Below, one piece after another: positions 37,791-49,050 of a DNA stretch of 64,000 nt. Position 1 is the first letter of the stretch, and the number at the start of each line of letters is the position of its first letter. The stretch lies in the NCBI GenBank assembly GCA_016801845.1, contig CM028927.1, positions 4,116,501-4,180,500 of the forward strand. The letters are read 5' to 3'. Below the pieces are notes generated by a model. It saw only the letters and a program-made list of their open reading frames with translations. It made no database searches and had not been told where the DNA came from. A program made the position numbers and the translations under genes. This stretch comes from Polydactylus sextarius. Lineage: Eukaryota > Chordata > Actinopteri > Polynemidae.

Positions 37791-40700
37791 TGTTAATAAC
37801 CTCAGCCTTTCATTCATCTAACAAAAAGGCAAGTGTGGAATCCATTTAGTAATTATGTTGCCACCACAACATAATTGGGAAAACAGTTTAGTACAGGAGC
37901 ATAATTCCTAGGAGACCGAGCTGCAGATGCTGTGTTTTCACTATTACCTTGAAACTTAAAATATATTTTAGTTCTTGATAGAAATAGTAATAATAATAGA
38001 TTTTAAAAGCAATATCACTGAGCTCAGTTAAATTCCTGCATTACTTGCCATTTCACTCTGCGGGGTTTTGCAGGCAGACGCCACAGCGTGGTGTTCAAGC
38101 ATGTCAAGGGTTATTAATGTCTGACCGGGGAAGCAGAGGGAAGACCACAGCTGCAACTGTCAGTGCAGGAAATGTAGACATTATTACACCAGATATCAGG
38201 AGAAAGGGCAGCCTGTCCTGCCTGCAATGGGAATGTGTCACTCCTGAAGCAGCAAAGAGAAACTACACGCCTGCTTTGGTGACTTCAGAGACTTAACAGT
38301 TCGCTATAAAGGAGTGAATGGTTTTCATCATTTAGTTGAACTTTGCCGGTTTTTTCTGTTTTACATATTAGATGTAATTTCAACTTGTGTATTAATGAGA
38401 TTATACAGCGTCAGGGACCTAGTGTTCGAAAGTCAAGTTGATGCAGGTTTCCTTTTTTCCCTTTTCTTTTACCCAAAATGTATCAAAAATACAAAGATAT
38501 GCAATTTTAATAACTTAATAGGCCCATAGAGGGGATCAAACAACCACAACTCTACTCAAAACTACAACAGAAAAAGTCTTTCACTCAAGCAAAAACAAAC
38601 ACAACACAATGAATCATGAGGGAGACACATGTAGCGGCTAATCAGACCACTGACAATGAAAAAGGGGAGAAACAAGCTAGATGATAATAAAAGTTCAATT
38701 CAAAGAAATGAAATGTAACTTAAGTGACTGCAAAGAAAACACTGTGCTAATGATGTGGGAGATGTGAGAGTGTTTGAAACCACAAACCCAAACCTGCCTT
38801 ATAAATTGTGTTTGTAAAATGTGGTGCGACTGAATTACCTTTTTGTTATTTCCACTGTGTGGCTATGGCTACGACCATTGGGGATGACCTCCTTCTGTCT
38901 GTTTGTTTGTTTGTATGGACCTTGAACTGCAGCTTGACATTTGCTGTGCACCTTCACACTCCCATAATTACCCTTTAAAACTAGCTTCACCCTGCAGACT
39001 GAGGAAGCAGCAAAGATCCATGTGCAAAGGTGGTAAAGAAAGGTTTAGGTCAATAAAAACTTTCCTCCAGTTGTAGTCTCATCTATTAAAATTACTAAAT
39101 CTTCTGTGTTGGAGTTACTATGAATTAAAAATTGATTTTATTCAACAAAATTCTCAAAATCTCCAATGGTTGGTGTGCTCTGTGTTAATTTGAAATGTCA
39201 TGACGTTCTGCTCATGACATGTTAATGGGTCTCGTGTGAGCAAACCTTTTAGTCTGATGTCACCAGACGAAAGGTTACAAAACACTGGAGATGCTTTAAG
39301 AACATTGATTAACCCACTGATTAAAGTTCAATGAAATGTTGCCCTTTGATCCTTTACAGCCACCATGATTGTCTTCCCAGCTCAGACTGGTCTCACCTGT
39401 GTCTGGCTGTATCTTGATATCTGCCCCTCAGGAGCTTGAGCCCTGAACCCTCACAGACTTCACTGACATGAAGAGCTAGAAGCAGTTACGGCTTGAAATG
39501 TTTTAAATAGGATTGTTGCATATTCCAGTTTGAATAATTAATGCTTGTTTATCTAACGTTCAGTTGGCATTCTTCTTCTGTTATTCTTTGACTTTTTGTG
39601 CTTCAAGGCTTGGCATTTCCAATGTTTTACATTACAATGCAATGAATTGAAGTTCCCTTTGGCAAAGTCTAGTACTTACAGTACTTACAGTAAGTGGTTC
39701 ATGAAGTGCTCAGAAAGCGTATGATGTTTGATAATCAAGAACCTGATGATCTAACATTGGACAAACCTAAACTCTCATGGACTCACAGACTCTAGGATAC
39801 AGTAACAACATAGATCTTAAGGCTGAACCACAGTCTCTCTGTGTTCCACTTCCTTTGCACAACCCTCTGACAATATTTCCTCTTGTCTGTGATACTACTA
39901 CCTGATCTCCTGAATCAAGTCACTTACAAGTCAATCAGTCAGTCATTGACCTGGGCCAGGATGATAATTTCTAGATGAACAAATAAAATGAATCTATAAA
40001 TGAACCTGAACTTGTAAATGAATTTCTGATCCTAACTATCTTCTTTGAACAAATATAAAAAATGAGGACATACTGTCTCAGATGAATATCAGTTAAAGAA
40101 GCCCCACTCCCCCCATCCACGTCAAACACTCCACCATCCGTCTACATGTATTGACCACTGACTCTTCTGACACACTGCTTTGGAGCACATGACCTTTCCA
40201 TGAAAACATTGCAGATCAATAAAAATTTATTTGATGGTCATGTTTATGTTCAAAGCAGCAGCAAGGGGCCATTGTTCATAATGATTCATGAATGATTTAT
40301 GAGCAGGCGATATACCTTCAGTGAAGATAAAACAATCCATTTGTTAAACACAAAGTGTTTCTTCAGTCAGGTTTCTGTGAGTGTAAATATTTGTTGGATT
40401 ACTTGGCTCCAAAATGTAAATGAAAACATCCATTGGTGTCATTCTGTGACATTTGAACAGAGAACATTGTTTATGCTTCACACCAGGTGAATGGCATAAT
40501 GAGCTGCTTATGTATTGAGCAGATAAAAGCCTCCTAAGTGTTTATTATGCTTCTCTTTCATCTGGCTTCATATACAGCATATAATTATCTCCAGAATAGG
40601 AGAAGACAAACCATTTAGCGAAGACAGGAACAAATCGTGGCCTTGTTTCCTGTAACTTATATGGAACTACTGTGTTTTTTTTTTGTCTAAACATCAGTGG

Positions 40701-42124
40701 AAACAGGAATGAAAGTGATCCTGAGAGTGTGGTGGACACAGGTGTTGGGCCTCACACTTAAGAGTAATGATTCATCTGGTGCTAATGAACCTTTTGGAAA
40801 TGCATCGTCATAATAAATGAGCAGTTCATCCCAGAGGAATTGGCTCCTCTTGACGACAGTTGCCGTGGGTTTGCCGTGAGAACCAAGCACCAGCATAGCT
40901 CGAGGTGTGAACCATAGTAATCATGATGATATATCAACATTTCACTTATAATCACACCAATGAGAATATGAAGTACAATTATTTGGCTAAAATTGTCTTT
41001 TCATTGACGCCATTTTTATGATTCAGAAAGAAAATCACAAGGATGAATCCCAACAAATTACATATTTGCTTTAGGGTCCCACAGGTTTGCAGGCTCCAGG
41101 CTTACTGTGTACTTGCTGTGCAAACTTATTCTGGCATTGCCAGACCTATTTTGTTATTTCATGAAGGGCATTATCAACAGTTGCAGACCAAACCGCCTGT
41201 GGATGCAACTGAATGATGACTTATAACCACCAAGAGCAACAAAGAAAACATCTTAAAAGAATATCAATAGCTTTAGCATTCAGTTCATTTAAAAGTGTTA
41301 AGTTTACATCTGCAGTAACCATCGTGACTGTTAATTAAAAAGCTTTTGTGGCTTATGTCGGTCATCAGGAAAACCCCATGGGATTGTCCACCCCATCAGG
41401 ACAATCCCATTTTAAATATATCGTTACAAATGAATAGAAATCTATCTGAATGAGAGGCTCCAGAGTCAATTGCAACAATGAATAAACACAACTTTGCTGA
41501 TTGTAGGCTAAAGTATATATTATTATATTATAAATTATAAATACAAATGTCTGCCACTGAGTCAGTGATTGAGTGATGAAGTTTACACCATTGGCTGGTT
41601 AACTATGTGTGGTAGTGTCCTCAGCTGGGCATACAGTGTTAGTGTGACTTAATGTTTTTTAAACCAAATTTCCCAACCTTTCAGACCCTTTAAGTAACTT
41701 TTTGTAACTGAACTTCATCTACAGAGCTGCTTAAATGTCATGGCAGTAAAAACAGCAGCACACCAGAATGAAATCAAACAACAATCATAACATTAACCGC
41801 TTCACATATTTATGCTCTTTGTCATTAGTACTGTTTGTGATTTTCATGAACAGGATTTCAATGCATGATAAATAGAATATCTGGTTTGTCCTGAAATTTT
41901 AAAATTGCCTCTGTGCAAACTTACTTGTGATGTAGTTCTGTCGGCCTCATCAGACCGTGACTTTCGGTAAACACAGGAGTGGTTTGAAGCTGGGATGAAA
42001 GTCAGCACCCTGAGGCTTAAATCCAGGTTCTCCGCAAGAAAATGTTGGATTGTTAAATTACAGGTGGGACAGAGTTTCTTTCCTTGAGTATATTGTTGTT
42101 GTCTTTCTCAACTGAAGGCAGGAT
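37791..42124. other. Intergenic, nothing recognised apart from one short hairpin
   Basis: AT-rich and without coding or RNA features that I can support. A 12-bp-arm hairpin lies at 41378-41410 and a short TGTT tetranucleotide run near 38898-38915. The part near 40195-40320 is raised as a possible conserved element. Confidence 0.45.
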
Positions 42125-42252
42125 GATATGTCAGCAGTAACACTGGACTGTTGTGTTGAAGAGGGAGCTGAGCCTGAAGGCATAACTTAAGTTTTACTAC
42201 TCAAGCTACATACCAGCTGTGATGATGAGCTTTGGGTAGTGACTGATACAAT
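42125..42252 (+). mobile_element. RTE-type (Rex3-like) LINE fragment
   Basis: Contains GAAGAGGGAGCTGAGCCTGA, then CATACCAGC and GATGAGCTTTGGGTAGTGAC, in the same order as fish RTE/Rex3-like reverse transcriptase (KRELSxKA, YxPxLTYGHELWVVT). About 128 bp survive, flanked by unrelated sequence. Confidence 0.6.
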
Positions 42253-44084
42253 AAACATTTAAAGGAGTTTCCAGGGTGTCTGGAGTCAGCTTTGGATAAA
42301 GGGCAAAGAGCCTGAAATAAGAATTTATTTTTGGTTATTATCAAGATGGTTATTATTTACCTTTCCTGTCTGTAAAAATCAGCCGTGCCAACAACCAAAC
42401 TCACACTTCACTGGCTTTGTTATGACACATTCAAATACACAATGCCAGTGTAAAGGAAATGGTTTATTTTGTGTTGGTGTTTTCCTTTCCTGCAAACTGT
42501 GAATAAACTGTTTCAGTTTCATGTGGGGCGTAAAATATCAGTTGGAGTTTAAATAACATACGTCAATATCCCTGCCATTTGTATGTGTTTCCTTAGGCTG
42601 TAGTATATTGAGCTATTCCAGCCACTGTAAGTTGGGTGTTATTTCACAATCAGTGCAGTGCTGTGTAGATGATTGAGGAACATCGTGAACGTATCCAAAA
42701 CCTGGTCACTCACTAAGAATGAGGCCATGCAGGCACCACAACATTTTTTTTTGTGTTTCTTTGTATTTTGGCTGAGTGTGTTACAAAATAGTGAGGAGAT
42801 GTCTTCATCTGACTGAAATATTAGGGGCAAAGGTCATGGGTCAAAGTTTGAGATTGGACTTTTAAAAATGCGTTGGTCAAACAGATGAATGGGCAGATGG
42901 AAGCAGACTCAAAACCTGCTTGCCTGAGGTAAAAATGTCATAAAAAAGTGGATGATTGCCACTGTCATATCAGAAGTCGACACTTGGCTCAGAGCTGGAT
43001 TACTGAATATACTCGCTCTGCACTGCTCGGTTTGACAGAGTGTGAAGGATGATTGGCTGCTGGGCAGACAGTCTGGAATGTGTTCTGCTGTGACCCGACT
43101 CACTTATGGTCAATGTGACCTGCTGAAAGAGCGGGACAGTTTCATCACCAAATACAGCTGATTGCCTCACTATTCAACAACACTGTTTCACATCAAGCTG
43201 TCTGAATGTGCCTGAGATGCTGCCTTGCATTGATCAGAAAGAACACTGTCTCTGCTGTACATACAGTGCACAGAGACACAGTGTACTTATAGAACATTTG
43301 TCTGTAATCCCTGGTATGCTGCAGGGCCTCAGCAGCTGTGGGACCCTTAAATAATATGCCCTCACCAACCTCCTCCACCAGACAACGACAAAAACAATAT
43401 CATGATAATAAATTAAATACATACAAATACAAATGTGCACACAATAGATCTACTGCCTGTCAGCCAAATCATGACTTTCCATTCATTTAATCTTTTCTCT
43501 ACATGACAGGTACCATGGCTGCATCAAGCTGCTGCACTCAGCTCCAGCAGTACTAGGAAACCAGGTGATTCTGCCTTCAAATTAAAAGCTGACAATGTCA
43601 GCTTTTAAAACATTCTTCTTTAAAAGCAAAATAGAGAGTATCCTCACATCATCTCTCACTATCAGGGGGAAATCTAACTATAACTGACTGTATATAAAGT
43701 TGAATTTTCAACAGTCGAATCAACCAGTGACCTTTTCCATTCTGTGCAACATCGACAGGTCTGTCGACAACATATGTTTTGAACTGTCACTATAAGAGTC
43801 AGAATTCTTCACCCCTCTCTAGTTTAGACCTGTGAGTACAAAACTTAAATCAGACTCAGAACTTTACATGGGCACATCAGAGATGTATAAACTCAGTCTA
43901 CTCTAATGAAAAAAGATGAAAAATTATTGCCCAGGATTATATCAACAGAATGTCAATGTAAGTAAAATATATTTTGTTCTAAAAGTAAATCTATATATGC
44001 TATGATTACTGGAGAGAGAAATCAAACCAGTGCTTGGAATTACAAAACTTCCTGTAACTAAATTCCTATTAATCATCCTCAGTA
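42253..44084. other. Intergenic, nothing recognised
   Basis: No gene is supported. A perfect 27-bp odd palindrome sits at 43582-43608 (listed separately). Confidence 0.45.
43582..43608. repeat. Perfect 27-bp palindrome
   Basis: Thirteen bases on each side of a single central A are exactly complementary (core GCTGACA-A-TGTCAGC). Such a short-spaced symmetric site could be bound by a dimeric protein or may be chance. No transposon ends are visible. Confidence 0.85.
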
Positions 44085-44325
44085 ATGGCGCAGTACAGCA
44101 GAACATCACAGTTTCATTCCTAGCTGCTCCAGTGTGTGTGGTGAAGTGTCCCATGGCAAGATACTAAACCCCAATTTGCTTTTGATGCCTGTTTTATCAT
44201 GAGTAAATACACAGACAAACACTATGAATGTGACCTGCAATGTAAAGCACTTTGAGTAGGCACAAAGACTAGAAAAGCACACAAAGACTGGACAGAAGCT
44301 GTATAAATGCAGCCCATCTACCTTG
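44085..44325 (+). repeat. SINE-like dispersed teleost repeat
   Basis: It opens with AGTTTCATTCCTAGC, a decayed B-box-like sequence. GAAGTGTCCCATGGCAAGAT and AACCCCAATTTGC follow, and it ends in GTAAAGCACTTTGAGTAG plus a TATAAATGCAGCCCATCTACC tail. This order is that of a very common fish repeat (AGTGTCCTTGGGCAAGA...AAAGCGCTTTGAG...ATAAATGCAGTCCATTTACC). Identified from memory. Confidence 0.55.
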
Positions 44326-45059
44326 ATTTACCTCAATTGACACTGAAACCAGAAAAGAAAAGATCTCTGCAACTGGCAATTTTAGATGTCACGAGGAAAA
44401 TTGCTGATTCCAATCAAAAGCAACTGAAAAGATAATTGAGGGAGAATCTCATAGACATATAGAGAAAAAAGCACATACTTGTTTTTATCTTAATGAAAGT
44501 TGTAGAAGAGTTCTGAGGAGACAATATATGCTGTGGCATTTGAACACGAGTTGGACAAATAGGCATGTGATAGGTAATCAAACAAAGGCCACATCTGCTC
44601 TATATTTTCTGTTCTGTATTTGGTTCTTTAATGTTTGAATGTCTGAACTGGGATTGACTGAGGCCTCCATCAGATGCATCTAAAGAGCAGAGCAATATTC
44701 TCAATCTGACCCAATTAATCAACCCCCCCTTACTCGGTTAAAACCTACATTTCCTGAGAAATCATTACTTATTGATCAGATATTGACTAATGCTCCTTCT
44801 ACATACTACATACAATATATGTTATGTTATACATACAATGTTATGTTATTGTTATTAACTACCTCATTGTTCCCACTGTCCCACTGTTTTCCATTTTAAT
44901 GCAGACAACACTGTTATTTATTGTTGAGCAGTTACTGTTAGGAAGACATTTGAGTATCTGTAAACTGCTTTTGACAGAGTGCAAACACAGCCTTATTAAC
45001 TAAAGTTGGTGCTTAATTAATGGTCTTTACAAATTTAAGGAAGGGGGATTCAGATCTTA

Positions 45060-45880
45060 ATATTGTTACTGACCAGGATAAAAAATGAGGTAGTTTAATC
45101 TTACAAATATCTAGGATATTTATGATTAAGATAACCCTGGAGCTAGGTTTTTATTTTAGGAAGAAATGTCATTTTACTTTTACTGCCAGAAAAAGGCTAG
45201 TTGATGCCACGTCTCTGGCTATCATTAATTATGGTGATCTGTTGTACATGAATACCCCGTCATAGTGTCTTCAGATGTTGGATCCTGTGTATCATGGAGC
45301 GCTAAGGTTCATTACAAACTGCAGACCCCTCACTCATCACTGTACGTTATACTCCAAAGTGAATTTGCTTTCTCTGTCAACCTGCAGACTTACTCACCTT
45401 TATGTCTTCTTGTATAAGGCCATCATTGGCAGATTTCCATGTTACATATCCAAATTTGTTTCTTTTAAAAAATGCACTTACAGCTTAAGGACTCAGGACA
45501 CTATTTTATTGAATGTATCTCAAGCCCAGACAGAGTTGTTCAAAAAGGCTTTCATGATGGTTACACCTTCTGCTTGGAACGACTTACAGAAAACTCTCGA
45601 ACTACAGTGTCTAATCTCCTTAAATAGGTTTAAAGGTTACGTTAAAGCCATAGCACGTGAGCTCATCCATGTCTGCAAATATTTTTATTAATGGCAGTTT
45701 AAGCTCTCTCTACTTTAAGATGAGATGTTGTTGCCTCTTTGTGTTTGCTTTGTGACTGTTAAATGTTTTTTTTTTTTTTATATTAAACTATTTGTTCTGC
45801 TATCTAGGTCACATCTCTCTTGAAAAAGAGATTTTATATCTTAATGAGACTAACCTGGTTAAAAGAAGGTTATAAATACT
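45060..45880 (+). mobile_element. LINE 3' end: RT C-terminal remnant plus 3' UTR
   Basis: One frame reads KKCHFTFTARKRLVDATSLA, then INYGDLLYMNTPS, a TAG stop, CLQMLDPVYHGALRFITNC and LTHHCTLYSKV, the standard C-terminal order of L2/CR1-group LINE reverse transcriptase. A 138-codon stretch after the stop (45275-45691) stays open to TAA. The 3' tail keeps CTTGAAAAAGAGATTTTATA and GAGACTAACCTGGTTAAA, the usual 3' end of this fish LINE. The in-frame stop and 5' truncation show it is inactive. It is the best-preserved LINE here. Confidence 0.75.
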
Positions 45881-46154
45881 TTGTTGAGTTGAGATGAGGG
45901 TGAATCTGTAATGGGGTTTATAGCTCTTGAAGCAAATCAGAGGACAAACTCTGATGAACACAGGACTGGCTCTTTTCTTCTAAAACAGTCAGCTCATTGT
46001 TATAGTCGACATAAAGGAAAGGAACCGTGTTAAGAAGTTAAACAGCCACAGCCCAGGAACACTTCATTTGACGATGAACTAGAAAACTAGAAAATCAAAT
46101 GAACTAGAAACTAGTAAATCAAATGCAATGTGGTGTTTTTCAGGTTCAAAATGG

Positions 46155-46480
46155 TTGCTCCAAGTAACTGAGTCTAAGTTGACGAGTGAGGGTGAGATGG
46201 AGCAGGAGGCTGATAGATGGATCGGTGCAGCAGTGCAGGGAGATGTACTAGATCATTGCGGTGTAGAAGAGGCTGAGCCAGAAGGGGAAGTTGTCGATTT
46301 CCCAGTTGATCTAGCCTTCAGATAACCCAGAACACAATGGAAGGACCATATATCATTGAGCCTGAGGATTCCCTGAAAGGAGCTTGAAAGTGTTTCCCAG
46401 AGGAGGGACAGCTGGACTTTGTTACTTTACCTGCTGCCAATGTGACCCCAGCAATGATAAGCATCTAGAACTGGACAAAT
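46155..46480 (+). mobile_element. RTE-type (Rex3-like) LINE remnant with internal deletion
   Basis: GACGAGTGAGGGTGAGATGG and GATGGATCGGTGCAGCAG begin the fragment. GAGGCTGAGCCAGAAGG and ATTTCCCAGTTGATCTA follow, then it jumps directly to a 3' block with ACCCAGAACACAATGG and CAGCAATGATAAGCATCTAG. In intact fish copies several hundred bases lie between these blocks, so this copy carries an internal deletion. Confidence 0.6.
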
Positions 46481-47264
46481 GTCTTTGTTGTCTTTTCACT
46501 GTGTCTTATATTTGTTTTATATATATATATAGTTTTCACAACAGGGCTTCTCTTAGTGCCATTTTATTGACATTTAGTTTTCTATTTTAATTTAAGAAAC
46601 ACATCGCCATGATGTTTGACTTAGATAAGTGAGGCACCTATAAGAGATTTACGTAAGATGATGGGCATTAGGTTTTACCATTTACCAGAGAACCTCATCA
46701 GAACTGTAAAAGAAAACAACTTGATTTAACATCAACAGCAAGTTTCCATCAGGCATGATTTATTCAAAACATAAAACAGAGTGGTCTCTGGAGAGTTGCA
46801 TGCTGGGACGTCTGCTGTAACATGCTGAGAGATATTCAGTCACAAAACAAATTTCATTAAGATACCACAGTGTGAACAGAAACAGAAACAAAGCAATTGT
46901 AGAAGAAATTATTTATTATTGTAATCTGCAGGAACCACAACTCATTGGAATTATATTTGCAAATCAAAGTTGAACTAAAACACTGACATCAGATTATTAA
47001 TCCTACATCTTGATGCTACACCTATTAATCCTACAATAATTAAGTCAAGGTAAAAGGTCCCTGAATTACTTTTTAGGCTGTTCATCCATTTTTCCAGAGA
47101 ACACATTTTTCTCCTAAGAAAAAAGTCACAAAAGTCATCAGTCACAAAATGTTGAACTAGAAAGAAATACATGTAAAATATATATCTTCACTGTCATCTG
47201 TAAAGCAGCTTTTATTAATTTACAGTTTAATGTTGATGAAACATTACAGTTGCATTTAGTAATT

Positions 47265-47345
47265 TGTCAGATGCTTTTATCCAAAGTGACTTACAAGTGA
47301 GGAGCAGCATTAAAGCTCCAGTGTTGGAGGAGATATTAGGCAGTG
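47265..47345 (+). repeat. Dispersed teleost repeat motif
   Basis: CAGATGCTTTTATCCAAAGT followed by GACTTACAAGTGAGG is close to the widespread fish motif CAGACGCTTTTATCCAAAGCGACTTACAA. Only this short part is clear. It may belong with the 47815-47905 piece, with palindromic sequence in between. Confidence 0.5.
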
Positions 47346-47710
47346 AGACAAGTGTCAGAACAGTTGGATAAAGCAAAGTACAAGGAGATCAAGTAAGAGG
47401 GTCTCGAGTGCAGACTAAGTACTAGTTAGAGTGTTAAAGGAGTTGAGAAAATGGATGTTCTTGAAGAGATGAGTCATTAAGAGATTCTTGAAAATACAGA
47501 GGGACTTCCCTGCTCTGATAGTATGTGGGAGTTGTTCCACCATCAGATGAACACAAATGAGAAGAATCTGGACTGAGGCTGATTGTGTCACGTCAGATGA
47601 TGGTCCTTGGAGGAACATAGTGAACATTAGTCTGTATAACAGGAAGAGACCCAGAAGTAAAATTGTAAATGGACTGCATTTATGTGTAACCTTATCTCAT
47701 TCAAACATAT

Positions 47711-47791
47711 CCATACATGGAACATGGAACATGTATGGATACATACATGTATCCATCCATCCATACATGTTCCATCATACATGATGGAACA
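47711..47791. repeat. Cluster of overlapping palindromes built from CATACATG/CCAT units
   Basis: 47724-47740 is exactly complementary to 47759-47775 (17-bp arms). The intervening bases hold a smaller GGATACA/TGTATCC hairpin. 47768-47777 pairs with 47782-47791 around a 4-nt loop. The arms overlap, so alternative folds compete. Unlike its surroundings. Confidence 0.85.
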
Positions 47792-47814
47792 GCCATCTGG
47801 ATGCAACAGGGTTA

Positions 47815-47905
47815 AATAACTTGCCCAAGGACACTCCGACATACACCCTGGAGGAGCCAGGAATCAATCTGCTCCACTTCCTGAACCACAGCTGCCATCT
47901 TAATC
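47815..47905 (-). repeat. tRNA-SINE-like dispersed teleost repeat
   Basis: TAACTTGCCCAAGGACACTC, then GGAGGAGCCAGGAATCAATC and GAACCACAGCTGCCATC match in order a familiar fish repeat (TTGCCCAAGGACACTTC...GGAGCCGGGGATTGAACC...GAGCCACAGCCGCC). The GGATTGAACC-like part read on the - strand is a decayed B box. Confidence 0.5.
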
Positions 47906-48229
47906 TATAGACAGCAGAAATGACGGATTTCGGCAGCCATGGCAGCCATGGGAGCCCTTCGAGTCTGATCAGAGACCAGATAGCCTAGTGTACACGAAGA
48001 ACGACACCGTAGTATTCAAGATGGAAGATGATTGTGATTGATTTGTGTGGTTATTGATTTTCCTGGTTATAAACAGAAACAGATGTGACAGGTCATCAAA
48101 CATTAGATCCAGTCATGTTGTGATGGAGACACAGTATTAATTGACCTCAGTCTTTCATTCATGTATCATTCAGAAAACAACACCTGGATATATTTATGTT
48201 TGTCTTCAGTGAAGTCCTGCTGATGACAA

Positions 48230-49050
48230 ACGAATCCGGGTTTTATTGTGAAAGCTGTCCTCGGAAATGATGTTGTCTCTGTCTCTCGGGTGACTTCACT
48301 CGTCGAACTCCTCCCTTCTCACCGTTCGCTCCTGTGCGGTTGTTTTACACTGAAAGGTAAAGATGCGATTTCACACTGCGACTTGTGCGCCAGTGAGACG
48401 GTTCTTCAGCGACGGGCTGCCGCTCTCAGCCTGTCCGCACACCTTCATATGAAATGAACACTTTGACCACAGCTATGACTCTGACTGCTGGTGAGGAGAC
48501 TTGTCGCCTGTTGCTCCTGTGCCTCTGTCTCTGCTGTATTCTGCCTGTGCTGTCTGTTCTCTGCTGTGATCGCTGCCTTCATTCATTCACCCTGTGCATG
48601 GACGGATTGTTTGTTATCTGTGTTGATGTATAAATTAGATACTGGATTTTTTCTAGATATAGACTTTAAGCAGCCACTTTTGCATTTTTACATTTTTTTT
48701 TCTCTCTGACAATCAGACAGTGTCCAGCTTTGATGTGGTGTTGGCAGTTCAGGTAGGCTGGTGCGTGATGTTTTCACGGGCGACGTCCATCTAGTCGCCA
48801 TTATAAAAATTCTATTTCACGTTTCTTTCGGTAATGACCAAACGACCATAACATATATAACAAAAACAAATGTGGATTGAAATTGACTTAAAGTCTTGCC
48901 TTAATTCGGCGTACAATTAATCTCAAATGAGATCTTAATTTCTTGAAATTTCCAACTTTATTTCCGCTTCGCCCGCAGTTTCTCGTTATGTTCCCTCAGT
49001 TAAAGCGCCGCGGAGGGCGGCATCGACCACTGCGATCCTTTTATAAAAAA
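48230..49050 (+). promoter_or_regulatory. CpG-containing patch, candidate lrrc3b 5' exon/promoter
   Basis: The only sizeable CpG-containing stretch between oxsm and the lrrc3b coding exon; examples are GCGACGGGCTGCCG near 48410 and GCGCCGCGGAGGGCGG near 49004. Good donor-like sites lie at 48357 (AAAG|GTAAAG) and near 48488 (CTG|GTGAGG). The lrrc3b coding exon needs an upstream non-coding exon because an acceptor precedes it at 58066. The assignment is inferred from position and composition. Confidence 0.35.

Noticed and set aside
45275..45691. A 138-codon frame as a host gene
   Set aside because: The peptide is the C-terminal end of a LINE reverse transcriptase, with a stop just upstream and a LINE 3' tail downstream.
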